This document shows, one piece after another, positions 43,359 to 53,105 of a stretch of 64,000 nucleotides of DNA (positions are counted from its first letter, which is position 1; each line of letters opens with the position of its first letter). This stretch comes from Flavobacteriales bacterium (GTDB taxonomy: Bacteria; Bacteroidota; Bacteroidia; JACJYZ01). The notes beneath the pieces were generated by a model. That model worked only from the letters and a program-made list of their open reading frames with translations. It was not told where the DNA came from and did not search any database. Both the position numbers and the translations under genes were made by a program. The stretch lies in contig JACJYZ010000003.1 in NCBI GenBank assembly GCA_020635855.1, positions 496,001-560,000 on the forward strand, given 5' to 3'.

Positions 43359-45737
43359 ATGAATAAAATCTTTACCAAGATGGCCATTGCAATGGCAGTG
43401 GTTTTCGTCTCCCCCGTTTTTGCCCAGCAACCGACCAAAAGATGCGGCACCACGGAGTATATGGCAAAACTGATAAAGGCCGATCCGACATACAAACAAC
43501 GTCTGGATCAAATGGAGTCGCAGGTTGCGGCATACATTGCGGCCCATAAGAATGAAGTGAATCGTCCGCATGCTGTGATCACCATTCCCACAGTTGTTCA
43601 CATCGTCTATAATGGTTCTTCGCAGGATCATTCGGATGCCAGCGTGCAGTCCCAGATCGATGCCATGAACGCCGATTTCCGGTTGATGAATTCGGATAAA
43701 AGTTCCGCTCCTTCCGTGTTTCAGACCCTTCAGGGAGATGCCGAGATTGAATTCTGCCTGGCGCAGAGGGATCCGGACGGGAATCCTTCCACGGGAATCA
43801 CGCGCACGTCCACCAATCACAGCGCTTTCAGTGACAATGATGATGTAAAGTATACAAGCAAGGGTGGGCATGATGCCTGGCCACGCGACAAATATTTGAA
43901 CCTGTGGGTCTGTGACCTCAGCAACAGTTTGCTCGGATACGCTCAGTTTCCCGGAGGTTCTGCCGCAACCGATGGCGTGGTGCTACACACCACGTATTTC
44001 GGAACCGTAAAGTCACAAAGTCCTTATAACTTGGGTAGAACGGGTACGCATGAAGTCGGACACTGGTTGGGACTTTATCACATTTGGGGCGACTCAAACT
44101 GTGGCAACGACCAGGTGAGTGATACGCCAACGCAGCAAACTTCCAACACGGGATGCCCGAGCTTTCCTCACGTGACATGCAGCAATGGTCCCAACGGCGA
44201 TATGTATGTGAATTATATGGACTACGTGAACGATGCCTGCATGGTGATGTTCTCCAAAGGCCAGGTCAGTCGCATGCAGGGTGTAATCAATGGTTCAAGG
44301 GTGAGCCTTCAGAATTCGGACGGATGTATACCACCATCTGCACCTCCTGTGGCAGCGTTCGAATCGGACATTCAAAACAGTTGCTCCGGTGCCATCCAAT
44401 TCTATGATAAAAGTACCGTAGGTCCCACCGCTTGGTCATGGAGTTTCGGAGATGGAAACACATCCACCCAACAGAATCCTCAGCATACGTATGAGGCCAA
44501 CGGTAGCTTTACCGTAAAACTGATCGTTACCAATTCATATGGCCAGGACTCCATCACGAAAATTTCCTATGTAACCATCAATCGCCCCAATGGGCCGGCT
44601 GCTACGGGTGATACGATCTGTGGCTCGGGTACGGCGAATCTCACGGCTTCCGGCAACGGAGGTACATATGAATGGTATGATGCACCGACAGGCGGAACCA
44701 AAGTAGGCACGGGCGCAACCTATGGCCCGTCGGTTACCACAACCACCACTTTCTATGTACAGGAGTTGGTGAGCCAGGCTTCCGTGAAGGGTGGTCCGGT
44801 TGACTCTGCACTTGGCGGTGGTGGTTTGTTCACCAACAACGATCTGCGTGGATTGCTCTTTGATGCCAGTGCAGCGTTTACACTCAAGTCGGTGAAGGTA
44901 TATGCAGGGGCTGCCGGCAACCGCACCATTGAACTTCTGGATGGTGATGGAGGCAATGTGCTGCAAACCACAACTGTGAACATTCCATCCGGCGAAAGCC
45001 GTGTTACCCTTGATTTTCCTGTTGCTCCAGGCACAGGGTATTTCATTAAGGTTACGGGTACAACGATTGATCTGTACCGAAACAACGCAGGTGCAACCTA
45101 TCCGATCGACGTGGCAGGCATGGCTTCCATCACCGGTACGAATACCAGTGCCAGCGGGTATTACTACTATTTCTACGATTGGGAAGTTCAGGAGCCTTCG
45201 TGCTTAAGTCTTCGTACTCCTGTAACTGCCACCGTTGGATCTGATAACCTGAGCGTATCCAATCTTACAACGGATGATCATAACGGCACCTGTGACGGTA
45301 CCGCCGGTGTTTCGGTAACGGGTGGCACGCCACCGTACAGCTATGCATGGGACGATGCGTCTTCCCAAACTGCAGCTACGGCCACCGGGCTTTGTGCAGG
45401 AAACTACAGCGTGACTGTAACCGATGCGGCAGGATGTGATCATGTAGAGGCCACTGTGGTGGACCTGTTCACAGGCCTGGTGCAAAATCTTGACGGCGCC
45501 CTTCAGGTGTTCCCCAATCCGAGTGAGAACGGAGAAGTGTTTGTGCGCTCCGGCGTGAACGGAAATGCAGTGGTTGAGGTATTTAATTGTTTGGGTGAGC
45601 GCGTGGTGAATCGTGAAATGGAAATCCGCAGCCATTCTGTTCAGCGGTTATCTGCTGATCCGTTGGCGCCCGGACTCTACCTGATCAATATCCGTATGGG
45701 CGATCAACAAACTCATTTGAAATTGGTTGTGCAGTAA
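43359..45737 (+). CDS. Secreted M43-family metalloprotease with T9SS sorting domain
   Basis: 792 residues. Signal peptide ending VFAQ (about 23). Zinc-protease domain with HEVGHWLGLYH (His231, Glu232, His235, His241) and a Met-turn in NYMDYVNDACMVMFSKGQ, as in pappalysin-like M43 enzymes. Then a PKD domain (WSWSFGDGNTST), an Ig-like domain (GNGGTYEWYDAPTGG), a beta domain, a SprB-like repeat (GGTPPYSYAWDD) and the T9SS type-A sorting domain of the last ~75 residues (LQVFPNPSENGEVFV...GLYLINIRMGD). It is exported by T9SS and released or attached at the surface. The 221-bp AT-rich upstream gap shows no clear promoter. Confidence 0.95.
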   Translation: MNKIFTKMAIAMAVVFVSPVFAQQPTKRCGTTEYMAKLIKADPTYKQRLDQMESQVAAYIAAHKNEVNRPHAVITIPTVVHIVYNGSSQDHSDASVQSQIDAMNADFRLMNSDKSSAPSVFQTLQGDAEIEFCLAQRDPDGNPSTGITRTSTNHSAFSDNDDVKYTSKGGHDAWPRDKYLNLWVCDLSNSLLGYAQFPGGSAATDGVVLHTTYFGTVKSQSPYNLGRTGTHEVGHWLGLYHIWGDSNCGNDQVSDTPTQQTSNTGCPSFPHVTCSNGPNGDMYVNYMDYVNDACMVMFSKGQVSRMQGVINGSRVSLQNSDGCIPPSAPPVAAFESDIQNSCSGAIQFYDKSTVGPTAWSWSFGDGNTSTQQNPQHTYEANGSFTVKLIVTNSYGQDSITKISYVTINRPNGPAATGDTICGSGTANLTASGNGGTYEWYDAPTGGTKVGTGATYGPSVTTTTTFYVQELVSQASVKGGPVDSALGGGGLFTNNDLRGLLFDASAAFTLKSVKVYAGAAGNRTIELLDGDGGNVLQTTTVNIPSGESRVTLDFPVAPGTGYFIKVTGTTIDLYRNNAGATYPIDVAGMASITGTNTSASGYYYYFYDWEVQEPSCLSLRTPVTATVGSDNLSVSNLTTDDHNGTCDGTAGVSVTGGTPPYSYAWDDASSQTAATATGLCAGNYSVTVTDAAGCDHVEATVVDLFTGLVQNLDGALQVFPNPSENGEVFVRSGVNGNAVVEVFNCLGERVVNREMEIRSHSVQRLSADPLAPGLYLINIRMGDQQTHLKLVVQ

Positions 45738-45766
45738 TACCTGGGGAGGACTGTCAACCAATACCG

Positions 45767-45797
45767 GGAGGGCAAAACATTTTGCCCTCCTTTTTTT
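45767..45797 (+). terminator. Intrinsic terminator after the metalloprotease gene
   Basis: GGAGGGCAAAA-CA-TTTTGCCCTCC, a perfect 11-bp stem, followed by seven T residues. Confidence 0.93.
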
Positions 45798-45817
45798 ATT
45801 CCCGGAAAAAAAGTGTG

Positions 45818-48676
45818 CTAAAGTTTTCCCTTGAGGTATTTGCCTGTATAGGAGTTCTTACAGTTAACGAGGTCTTCCGGTTTTCCCTGGAACACCAAAC
45901 GACCACCTTCATCTCCGCCTTCGGGTCCCAGGTCTATCACGTGCTGCGCGCATTTGATCACGTCCGGGTGATGTTCGATCACCACGATGCTATGACCGCG
46001 GTCCAGCAGGGCCTGGAAAGAAGTGAGCAGTTTGTTGATGTCATGGAAATGCAAACCGGTGGTGGGTTCATCAAAGATAAAAACGGATTTGCCCTCCTGG
46101 TTTCCCTTTGCAAGGAATGAGGCAAGCTTGATGCGTTGTGCTTCCCCGCCGCTGAGGGTGTTGGATGATTGTCCCAGCCGGATGTATCCGAGTCCCGTGT
46201 CCTGCAGTGGAGTGAGTTTTTCCACGATCTTTCTTTCCACCGCACTGATCTTGGTTCCTTTACCAAACAATTCCAGTGCTTCGTCCACAGTGATGTTCAG
46301 CACTTCGTAAATGTTTTTCTCTTTGTAGGTGACTTCCAGAATTTCTTCGCGGAAACGTTTTCCATTGCACGATTCGCAAACCAGATGCAGGTCTGCCATG
46401 AATTGCATCTCAACGGTCACTTCTCCTTCTCCCTTGCATTCTTCACATCGGCCTCCATCCACATTGAAAGAGAAATAGGCGGGTGTATATCCCCTCATCT
46501 TGGAAAGCCCCTGTTGGGCGAACAAGCTCCGGATTTCATCAAATGCCTTGACGTATGTGACCGGATTGGAGCGTGACGATTTGCCAATCGGATTCTGGTC
46601 GACGAATTCTACACTTGAGATACGGTTGGTGTCACCTTTCAGTTCATCGAACCGGCCGATTTCAGGTGCGTACCCGCCCAGTGCCTTTTGTAGCGCGGGG
46701 TAGAGGATGCCTTTGATCAGAGATGATTTCCCCGATCCGCTGACACCGGTTACCACCGTGAGCTGGCCGAGTGGGATCTGGACGGAAATGTTTTTCAGAT
46801 TGTTTTCCCTTGCACCGGTCAGCATGATTTTTCCGGTTGCATTTCTTTCCCCGGTCGGTCGGGGAATCTTTAATTTGCCGGTGAGGTATCCGGTGGTATA
46901 GCTATCGCCGTTATGCACCAGATCTTCATGTGTGCCTTCGAAAACAACCTTGCCGCCGAGGTATCCGGCTCCCGGTCCCATGTCCACAATCCGGTCGGCG
47001 GCATCCATGATCTCTTCGTCATGTTCCACCACAATCACCGTATTGCCGAGGTCGCGCAGTGCGTGTAAGACCTGGATCAGCCGTGTGGTATCCCGCGGAT
47101 GGAGACCGATACTGGGTTCATCCAGGATGTACATGGAACCCACAAGGCTGCTGCCCAAAGAAGTGGATAGGTTGATGCGTTGGGATTCGCCTCCTGATAA
47201 ACTGCTGGAAAGACGGTTCAGGTTGAGATAACCCAGGCCTACTTTTTCCAGATATGACAGCCGGCTCCGGATTTCAGACAAAACCCGTTTGCTGATTTCT
47301 TCATCGTGCTTTGAGAGCGAAAGCGAATCGAAAAACAGACTCAACTTTGACACCGGCATGTGCACAAGCTCGCGGATAGAAGTGTCTTTGATTTTCACAT
47401 ATCCGGCCTCTTTCCGGATGCGACTTCCCCTGCAATCCGGACACACCGTTCTTCCCCGGTAACGCGAAAGCATCACCCGGTACTGAATCTTATAACTTTT
47501 CTCTTCCAGATACTTGAAGAAAGCATAGATTCCCTTGAAGTCTTTCGTGCCATGCCAGAGCTGGTCGCGCTCGGTCTCATTCAGTTCTGCGTAGGGTTTG
47601 TGAATGGGGAAGTCAGATTTATAGGCGTTCATCACCACCTTTTCCTTCCATTTTCCCATTTTTTCACCGCGCCAGCACAAAACCGCATCATCGTATACCG
47701 ACACCGATTGATCTGGGATCACAAGTTTTTCATCAATACCAATGATGCTGCCGAAGCCTTCGCAGGTGCGGCATGCGCCATATGGATTGTTGAAACTGAA
47801 AAGGTGAATGGTGGGCTCATCGAAGGTCATGCCATCCTGTTCGAAACGGTTGGAGAAGTCGAGCCGTTCGGCTCCTTTGTCGGTATAGCATATGATTGAA
47901 CAGGCGCCCTCGCCTTCAAAAAAAGCGGTTTCCACAGAGTCGGCCAATCGGCTCCGATGTTCATCATCATTGTGTTTAATTACAAATCGATCGATCACCA
48001 GACGGATGCATCCTTCCTGATCCAACGCATCCAGCCGGGGGGCTGCATCCACAAGTTCAAGTATTTCATCACCCAGAAAAAAGCGTGAAAACCCCTGTTG
48101 CAGCAACACGCCGATATGTTCTTCGGCAGACCTTCCGGGAGGGATGGGATTGGTTGCGATGAGCAAGGCCTTTGTGTCTTCCGTGTATTTGTGCACGGCA
48201 TCCAGTACATCCTCGACCGTGTGCCGTTTGACTTCATTCCCGGAGATGGGCGAGTACGTTTTGCCCACCCTGGCATACAGCAATTTCAGGTAATCATAAA
48301 TTTCGGTGGATGTTCCCACCGTTGAGCGAGGGTTGCGGGTATTTACTTTTTGCTCGATGGCGATGGCGGGCGATAAGCCGATGATCTGGTCCACATCCGG
48401 TTTTTCCATACGACCCAGGAATTGCCGTGCATAGGAGGAAAGGCTTTCAACATATCTCCTTTGTCCCTCGGCGAAAAGCGTGTCAAAAGCCAGTGAGGAT
48501 TTGCCACTGCCCGACAGCCCGGTGATTACCGTCAGCCGATCCCGTGGAATTTTCAGATGGACATTTTGGAGGTTGTGTACCCGGGCGCCACGAATCTCGA
48601 TCCAATCATCCTCTTTCTTCGCTTCTTTAGCGGTTTTCCGATTCGGCATAGAACTTGTTGTGGAATTAGCGGACAT
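45818..48676 (-). CDS. uvrA: Excinuclease ABC subunit UvrA
   Basis: 952 residues, near the usual 940. Two ABC ATPase halves: Walker A VITGLSGSGKSSLAFDTL and VVTGVSGSGKSSLIKG; signatures LSGGESQRI and LSGGEAQRI. Zinc modules include CPDCRGSR and CEECKGEGE...CESCNGKRF. It recognises DNA damage with UvrB in nucleotide-excision repair. The extra N-terminal ~20 residues are Ser/Thr/Lys-rich; an in-frame Met ten residues in is also possible. Confidence 0.97.
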   Translation of the reverse strand: MSANSTTSSMPNRKTAKEAKKEDDWIEIRGARVHNLQNVHLKIPRDRLTVITGLSGSGKSSLAFDTLFAEGQRRYVESLSSYARQFLGRMEKPDVDQIIGLSPAIAIEQKVNTRNPRSTVGTSTEIYDYLKLLYARVGKTYSPISGNEVKRHTVEDVLDAVHKYTEDTKALLIATNPIPPGRSAEEHIGVLLQQGFSRFFLGDEILELVDAAPRLDALDQEGCIRLVIDRFVIKHNDDEHRSRLADSVETAFFEGEGACSIICYTDKGAERLDFSNRFEQDGMTFDEPTIHLFSFNNPYGACRTCEGFGSIIGIDEKLVIPDQSVSVYDDAVLCWRGEKMGKWKEKVVMNAYKSDFPIHKPYAELNETERDQLWHGTKDFKGIYAFFKYLEEKSYKIQYRVMLSRYRGRTVCPDCRGSRIRKEAGYVKIKDTSIRELVHMPVSKLSLFFDSLSLSKHDEEISKRVLSEIRSRLSYLEKVGLGYLNLNRLSSSLSGGESQRINLSTSLGSSLVGSMYILDEPSIGLHPRDTTRLIQVLHALRDLGNTVIVVEHDEEIMDAADRIVDMGPGAGYLGGKVVFEGTHEDLVHNGDSYTTGYLTGKLKIPRPTGERNATGKIMLTGARENNLKNISVQIPLGQLTVVTGVSGSGKSSLIKGILYPALQKALGGYAPEIGRFDELKGDTNRISSVEFVDQNPIGKSSRSNPVTYVKAFDEIRSLFAQQGLSKMRGYTPAYFSFNVDGGRCEECKGEGEVTVEMQFMADLHLVCESCNGKRFREEILEVTYKEKNIYEVLNITVDEALELFGKGTKISAVERKIVEKLTPLQDTGLGYIRLGQSSNTLSGGEAQRIKLASFLAKGNQEGKSVFIFDEPTTGLHFHDINKLLTSFQALLDRGHSIVVIEHHPDVIKCAQHVIDLGPEGGDEGGRLVFQGKPEDLVNCKNSYTGKYLKGKL

Positions 48677-48762
48677 TTGAACCCTATAAAGGTAACGTGT
48701 TTTTCAATTTTAAGTCTTTGAAGTGTTAATTAATGTAAAAGAGCAGGATTTTTAACCAATTC

Positions 48763-48796
48763 TTGCAACAAACGAAATAGGAATGCGTTATCTTTG
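48763..48796 (+). promoter_or_regulatory. Promoter of the ECF sigma gene (TTG-N23-TATCTTTG)
   Basis: TTG at 48763-48765 and TATCTTTG at 48789-48796, spacer 23 nt, match the Bacteroidota housekeeping consensus. The implied leader is about 140 nt and contains the hairpin at 48810-48827. Confidence 0.55.
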
Positions 48797-48809
48797 TAGT
48801 ATAGTGCTC

Positions 48810-48827
48810 GGAAACAGCTGTGTTTCC
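48810..48827 (+). other. Hairpin in the sigma-factor leader
   Basis: GGAAACA-GCTG-TGTTTCC, a perfect 7-bp stem with a 4-nt loop, about 14 nt after the proposed -7 box. It would form at the 5' end of the mRNA; a stabilising or operator role is possible. Confidence 0.4.
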
Positions 48828-48940
48828 AAGGTATAATCGCATCACATTTCAAACATAACCTGATAAAAGAAAGCGTATTGCATAGACTTTGACCCTGACC
48901 AGTTGTTTTTATTTGGTAACCTGTAAACAAGGGAGGTTTT

Positions 48941-49546
48941 ATGCAACGCAATGTTCAAAGCGATCAGGAGCTTATCAAGCGCTATATCGGCGGCGATTCC
49001 ACGGGAATCGAAATTCTTTTCAAGAGACATAAAGGTAAAATCTACACCTACATTCTGATGTTGGTGAAGAACGATGAATTGGCACAGGATATCCTGCAGG
49101 ATACCTTTGTGAAGATCATCGTAACGCTCGACAAGGGCAATTACAACGAAGAAGGCAAATTCATGCCATGGGTACTTCGCATCGCTCACAACCTGGTGAT
49201 TGATCATTTCAGAAGGAACAACCGGATGCCGACGGTTCCGAACAGGATACAGTCGTCAGAAGATGACGGGGTTGATATTTTCGACTTTATCAGCAACGAC
49301 GAATTGCACATCGAGGATCAATTGGTTAAGACCCAGATTCGTAATGATCTGCGCAGGTTAATCCGTGAACTTCCCGATGAACAAAGGGAAGTGCTGATGA
49401 TGCGGCATTATGCTGACATGAGTTTCAAGGAAATTGCAGCGATCACCAATGTAAGTATCAATACGGCCCTGGGTCGTATGCGCTATGCATTAATCAACCT
49501 GCGCAAGCTCATGGAAAAGCAACATGTCAATTTGTATACAGCATAA
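48941..49546 (+). CDS. ECF-type RNA polymerase sigma factor
   Basis: 201 residues. Region 2 at about residues 18-85 (LFKRHKGKIYTYILMLVKN, DILQDTFVKI, WVLRIAHNLVIDHFRR) and region 4 at about 135-190 (LPDEQREVLMMRHYADMSFK, then EIAAITNVSINTALGRMRYA). No anti-sigma gene is adjacent. A GGGAGG sequence lies 5 nt before the ATG; such Shine-Dalgarno-like sites are uncommon in this phylum. The next gene is a small conserved-looking ORF 68 bp downstream. Confidence 0.93.
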   Translation: MQRNVQSDQELIKRYIGGDSTGIEILFKRHKGKIYTYILMLVKNDELAQDILQDTFVKIIVTLDKGNYNEEGKFMPWVLRIAHNLVIDHFRRNNRMPTVPNRIQSSEDDGVDIFDFISNDELHIEDQLVKTQIRNDLRRLIRELPDEQREVLMMRHYADMSFKEIAAITNVSINTALGRMRYALINLRKLMEKQHVNLYTA

Positions 49547-49614
49547 ATTTTTGTGGTGAACAATATGGGATAGGTACCTTCGTTTATTAGGCATGAACCA
49601 TTCAACAACGCATC

Positions 49615-49875
49615 ATGCCTATGAACAAGAAAGCTACCCTGTATGCCCGCGGCGGGCAATTTCCCACGGTAATGGCTTATTTTGAATTGAGCCTGGAAGA
49701 GCAAGAAATCGTCATGGAAAAAGACGAATTGCTGATGGATGAGTTGATCGATTTCCTGGAGCACAACCAGGTCGAATGTCCGGAGCGGCCGCTCATCAAT
49801 GCCGTAGCCTTTGCCAAAGCGCATAACACATTTCCCCTTCAGACCGTCGCCGAACAGGTGGTGGTTCTTAACTAA
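49615..49875 (+). CDS. Small acidic protein of unknown function
   Basis: 86 residues from ATG 49615 (ATG 49621 is equally possible). It is acidic and mainly helical, with repeated Glu/Leu pairs (FELSLEEQEIVMEKDELLMD) and no signal peptide or membrane helix. It follows the sigma-factor gene in the same direction and is closed by a strong terminator, so it is probably co-transcribed and real. I do not recognise the family; an anti-sigma or sigma-modulating role is only a guess from position. Confidence 0.65.
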   Translation: MPMNKKATLYARGGQFPTVMAYFELSLEEQEIVMEKDELLMDELIDFLEHNQVECPERPLINAVAFAKAHNTFPLQTVAEQVVVLN

Positions 49876-49897
49876 AACCTGATAAACTTGGTCAAAG

Positions 49898-49921
49898 CCC
49901 CGCAAAACGCGGGGTTTTTTT
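49898..49921 (+). terminator. Intrinsic terminator between sigma-operon and mtaB
   Basis: CCCCGC-AAAAC-GCGGGG followed by seven T residues; it touches the stop codon of the convergent mtaB. Confidence 0.9.
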
Positions 49922-51236
49922 ATGCCTGGTGGTAAAGGGCGGCTGATTCAGCCGTTCTTACCGAAACCCATCCGTTCGCCTGGATCCGATCCAGGTAAAC
50001 ATCTTCCGTTTGATTGATTAGGTCAGAATTGAAGGAACGGCAAACCTTGATGTAATTGTCAGTGAAGCCAACCATGAGATCCGATTCTTTTTCACCCTCC
50101 CAAAGAACACGTCGGTTTTCTGTCAGATGATCTTCATAAAACTTTCTTCGCAGCTTATCTGAAAGGATGTGCAACGCTTTGCTGCGCTCGTCCCTCACTT
50201 TGGTAGGAACAGAATCTTCCAGCCTCAGTGCTGTTGTACCAGGCCGTTCTGAATAAGTGAACACATGCAGATAGGATAAGGGTAGCGCCCTCAGGAATGC
50301 ATGGGTTGTTTCAAAAAGGGCATCACTTTCTCCAGGAAAGCCAACAATTACATCCACGCCAATACACGCATGCGGCATGTGTTTTTTGATCAGCCGGATT
50401 CGTTCCGAATACAGGGATGCGTCATATTTCCTGCGCATGCTTTTGAGGATGACATCGGAACCCGATTGAAGGGGGACATGAAAGTGAGGGGCAAATCGCT
50501 TGGAATGTGCTACAAATGCAATGATTTCCTCCGACAACAGATTGGGTTCAATGGATGAGATCCGAAAGCGTTCAATGCCATCCACATCGTCCAGTTCCCG
50601 AATAAGTTCCAGGAATGTTTGACCTGTGTTCCTCCCGAAATCGCCGATGTTCACACCGGTCAGTACCACCTCGCGCACACCTTTCCCCGCAATTTCCCGG
50701 GCAGTTGCAACGATTTCATCAATGGTTCCTGACCGACTTCTGCCTCTTGCCATCGGTATGGTACAGAATGCACAAAAATAATCGCATCCGTCTTGTACTT
50801 TCAAGAATGAGCGGGTGCGGTCGCCAAGCGAAAATGCCGGTTTAAAGTCTTTTACCTGCATTACTTCACAACCGTGAACTGCTTTCAGTTCTCCTTTTCT
50901 GGCTTTTTCAATGTGCGCCGGCAGGTTGAATTTTTCAGAAGCCCCCAACACAATGGAGACCCCAGGTATGTTAGATATTTCTTCCGGCCGCAATTGTGCA
51001 TAGCAACCAATCATGGCTACGAAAGCATCCTTATTTCTCCTCAGTGCCCGTCGTACAATGGCACGACATTTTTTGTCGGCATTGTCCGTTACGGAGCAGG
51101 TGTTGATTACGCAAACATCGGCCCCCTCTTCAAAATCAACACGGGTATAGCCCGCTGCCTCGAAATCTCTGGCTATGGAGGAGGTTTCCGAAAAGTTGAG
51201 TTTACAACCCAGCGTATAAAATGCCACCGTTTGCAT
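49920..51236 (-). CDS. mtaB: tRNA t6A37 methylthiotransferase MtaB
   Basis: 438 residues. N-terminal UPF0004 domain (VAFYTLGCKLNFSETSSIAR, CVINTCSVTDNADKKC), radical-SAM centre with CDYFCAFCTIPMARG (CxxxCxxC), and a C-terminal TRAM-like end. The opening TLGCKLNFSE and the overall pattern fit MtaB more than MiaB or RimO. It converts t6A to ms2t6A at position 37 of tRNAs. Single-gene unit facing the sigma operon. Confidence 0.94.
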   Translation of the reverse strand: MQTVAFYTLGCKLNFSETSSIARDFEAAGYTRVDFEEGADVCVINTCSVTDNADKKCRAIVRRALRRNKDAFVAMIGCYAQLRPEEISNIPGVSIVLGASEKFNLPAHIEKARKGELKAVHGCEVMQVKDFKPAFSLGDRTRSFLKVQDGCDYFCAFCTIPMARGRSRSGTIDEIVATAREIAGKGVREVVLTGVNIGDFGRNTGQTFLELIRELDDVDGIERFRISSIEPNLLSEEIIAFVAHSKRFAPHFHVPLQSGSDVILKSMRRKYDASLYSERIRLIKKHMPHACIGVDVIVGFPGESDALFETTHAFLRALPLSYLHVFTYSERPGTTALRLEDSVPTKVRDERSKALHILSDKLRRKFYEDHLTENRRVLWEGEKESDLMVGFTDNYIKVCRSFNSDLINQTEDVYLDRIQANGWVSVRTAESAALYHQA

Positions 51237-51371
51237 GGCCGCAAAGGTAGGCTAATTCATGCTAAAATCCTTGTCAGTCACGGATCGTCCGCGCATGTTG
51301 ATAATCTGTTTAAAATGGAGGCGCGGATCACGAAGGGTTTGGGATGTGTTTTCGTATCATTGTCGCCGGTC

Positions 51372-53033
51372 ATGAAGACGCTTCTGTATTCCTTTTTTTG
51401 TGTATTCCTGGGCTTGCTTTCCGTTGGATGCGGGGGTGGTGGCAAGGCCCCTGCGGCAAAAGAGCACAAAACGGTGTTCCGCTACAACGAGGCTGCGGGA
51501 ATATCTACGCTTGACCCGGCATTCGCGCGGGATCAGGCCATCATATGGGCTGTTCACCAGATCTACGACGGACTTGTGCAATTGGATGACACGCTCCGTG
51601 TGCAGCCGGCCATTGCAAAATCGTGGAAGGTGGATAAAAAAGGATTGCAATATACCTTCACGCTACGCAACGACGTGTATTTTCACGACAGCCCGGTTTT
51701 TCCCGGCGGTATAGGAAGAAAGGTGGTCGCCTCCGATTTTGTCTACAGCTTCAACCGGATTGTCGATGACCGTGTGGCGTCACCGGGTTTATGGGTGTTT
51801 CAAAATATTGAGCGGGATGCGGAAGGTCACCTCAGTGGGTTGGTGGCGATGAATGACAGCACGCTGAAGATTACACTGTCCAAATCCTATCCTCCCTTTC
51901 TGGGGATGTTGTCGATGCCCTATTGCTACGTGGTTCCTCGTGAGGCTGTGGAGAAGTATGGTTCTGAATTCGGAAGAAATCCGGTGGGAACAGGCCCTTT
52001 TTATTTTAAGCTTTGGAAAGATGGCATGCGGCTGGTGCTTCATCGCAATCCATCCTATTTTGAAACCGATTCGGCCGGCAACCGGCTTCCTTATTTAGAT
52101 GCCGTTGCTATTTCGTTCATCAAAGACAAGCAGATCGCATACATGGAATTCCTGAAGGGGAATTTTGATTTTCTTTCCGGAGTGGAAGCCAGCTACAAGG
52201 ACGAGTTACTGACACTCGACGGCAGACTCCGGAACAAGTTCTCCGATCGGTTTTATATGCTGACCACACCTTATCTGAATACGGAATACCTGGGTTTTCT
52301 GATGGATACCACTTTTGAGGCCGGTCGTACGAGTCCGTTCCGGAATAAAAAAGTCAGGCAGGCCATGAACTACGGTTTCAATCGGCGTAAAATGATCAAA
52401 TACCTGCGCAACAACATTGGTACGCCGGGTGAAGGAGGGTTTATCCCGAAAGGCTTGCCCGGTTACATTTCCGATAGTACGGCCGGATATACCTATGATC
52501 CCGTAAAGGCCGCCCGCTTGCTTGTGGAGGCAGGTTATCCGGGAGGGAAAGGACTGCCGGTCATTCGTTTGTCAACCACAGGCTCCTACCTGAACCTTTG
52601 TGAAGCCATGCAAAATGAATTGGGAGAGATCGGAGTGGATATCAAGCTGGAAGTGAATACCTCTGCTACTCACCGTGAAATGGTATCCAAATCCAAACTG
52701 GCCTTTTTCCGGGGATCCTGGATTGCAGATTATACCGATGCCGAGAACTACCTGGCTCTGTTCTACAGCAAGAACTTTTCTCCCCACGGTCCGAATTACA
52801 CCCATTTCAGCAATCCCCGTTTTGATGCTTTGTATGAGCGGGCCCTGCAGGAAGTGAATGAAACGAAACGGGTAGAAATGTACAAGGAAATGGACCGCAT
52901 ACTGATCGAGGAAGCTCCCGTGATTGTGTTGTACTACGATCAGGTGGTGCGCATGGTGAGCCGGCAGGTACAGAACCTGGGATGTAACCCCATGAACCTG
53001 CTCACCCTGAAACAGGCGAAAGTCGTTGAATAG
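51372..53033 (+). CDS. Oligopeptide-type ABC transporter substrate-binding lipoprotein
   Basis: 553 residues from ATG 51372; the frame is open about 500 bp further upstream but overlaps mtaB and lacks any signal sequence there. Lipoprotein signal ending LLSVGC. The SBP family-5 pattern is clear: EAAGISTLDPAFARDQAIIW, IYDGLVQLD, AKSWKVDKKGLQYTFTLRND, GTGPFYFKLW, RKVRQAMNYGFNR-like sequence. It binds peptides or similar solutes at the outer face of the inner membrane. The matching permease and ATPase genes are not next to it. Confidence 0.92.
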   Translation: MKTLLYSFFCVFLGLLSVGCGGGGKAPAAKEHKTVFRYNEAAGISTLDPAFARDQAIIWAVHQIYDGLVQLDDTLRVQPAIAKSWKVDKKGLQYTFTLRNDVYFHDSPVFPGGIGRKVVASDFVYSFNRIVDDRVASPGLWVFQNIERDAEGHLSGLVAMNDSTLKITLSKSYPPFLGMLSMPYCYVVPREAVEKYGSEFGRNPVGTGPFYFKLWKDGMRLVLHRNPSYFETDSAGNRLPYLDAVAISFIKDKQIAYMEFLKGNFDFLSGVEASYKDELLTLDGRLRNKFSDRFYMLTTPYLNTEYLGFLMDTTFEAGRTSPFRNKKVRQAMNYGFNRRKMIKYLRNNIGTPGEGGFIPKGLPGYISDSTAGYTYDPVKAARLLVEAGYPGGKGLPVIRLSTTGSYLNLCEAMQNELGEIGVDIKLEVNTSATHREMVSKSKLAFFRGSWIADYTDAENYLALFYSKNFSPHGPNYTHFSNPRFDALYERALQEVNETKRVEMYKEMDRILIEEAPVIVLYYDQVVRMVSRQVQNLGCNPMNLLTLKQAKVVE

Positions 53034-53077
53034 TTGGAGTTGCCCCGACCTGTTCCTGCCTTGTAATGGAGAAATAG

Positions 53078-53097
53078 TACATTTGGTCCGACCAAAT
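53078..53097 (+). promoter_or_regulatory. -7 box overlapping an inverted repeat before the TPR-membrane gene
   Basis: TACATTTG (53078-53085) fits TAnnTTTG. It overlaps the palindrome ATTTGGT-CCG-ACCAAAT (53081-53097), a 7-bp perfect inverted repeat that could be an operator. The nearest TTG is only 14 nt upstream of the box. Confidence 0.4.
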
Positions 53098-53105
53098 CGT
53101 TTGAA

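Noticed and set aside
50874..51371. N-terminal extension of the binding-lipoprotein frame
   Set aside because: It is antisense to mtaB and is followed by a clean lipoprotein signal at 51372.
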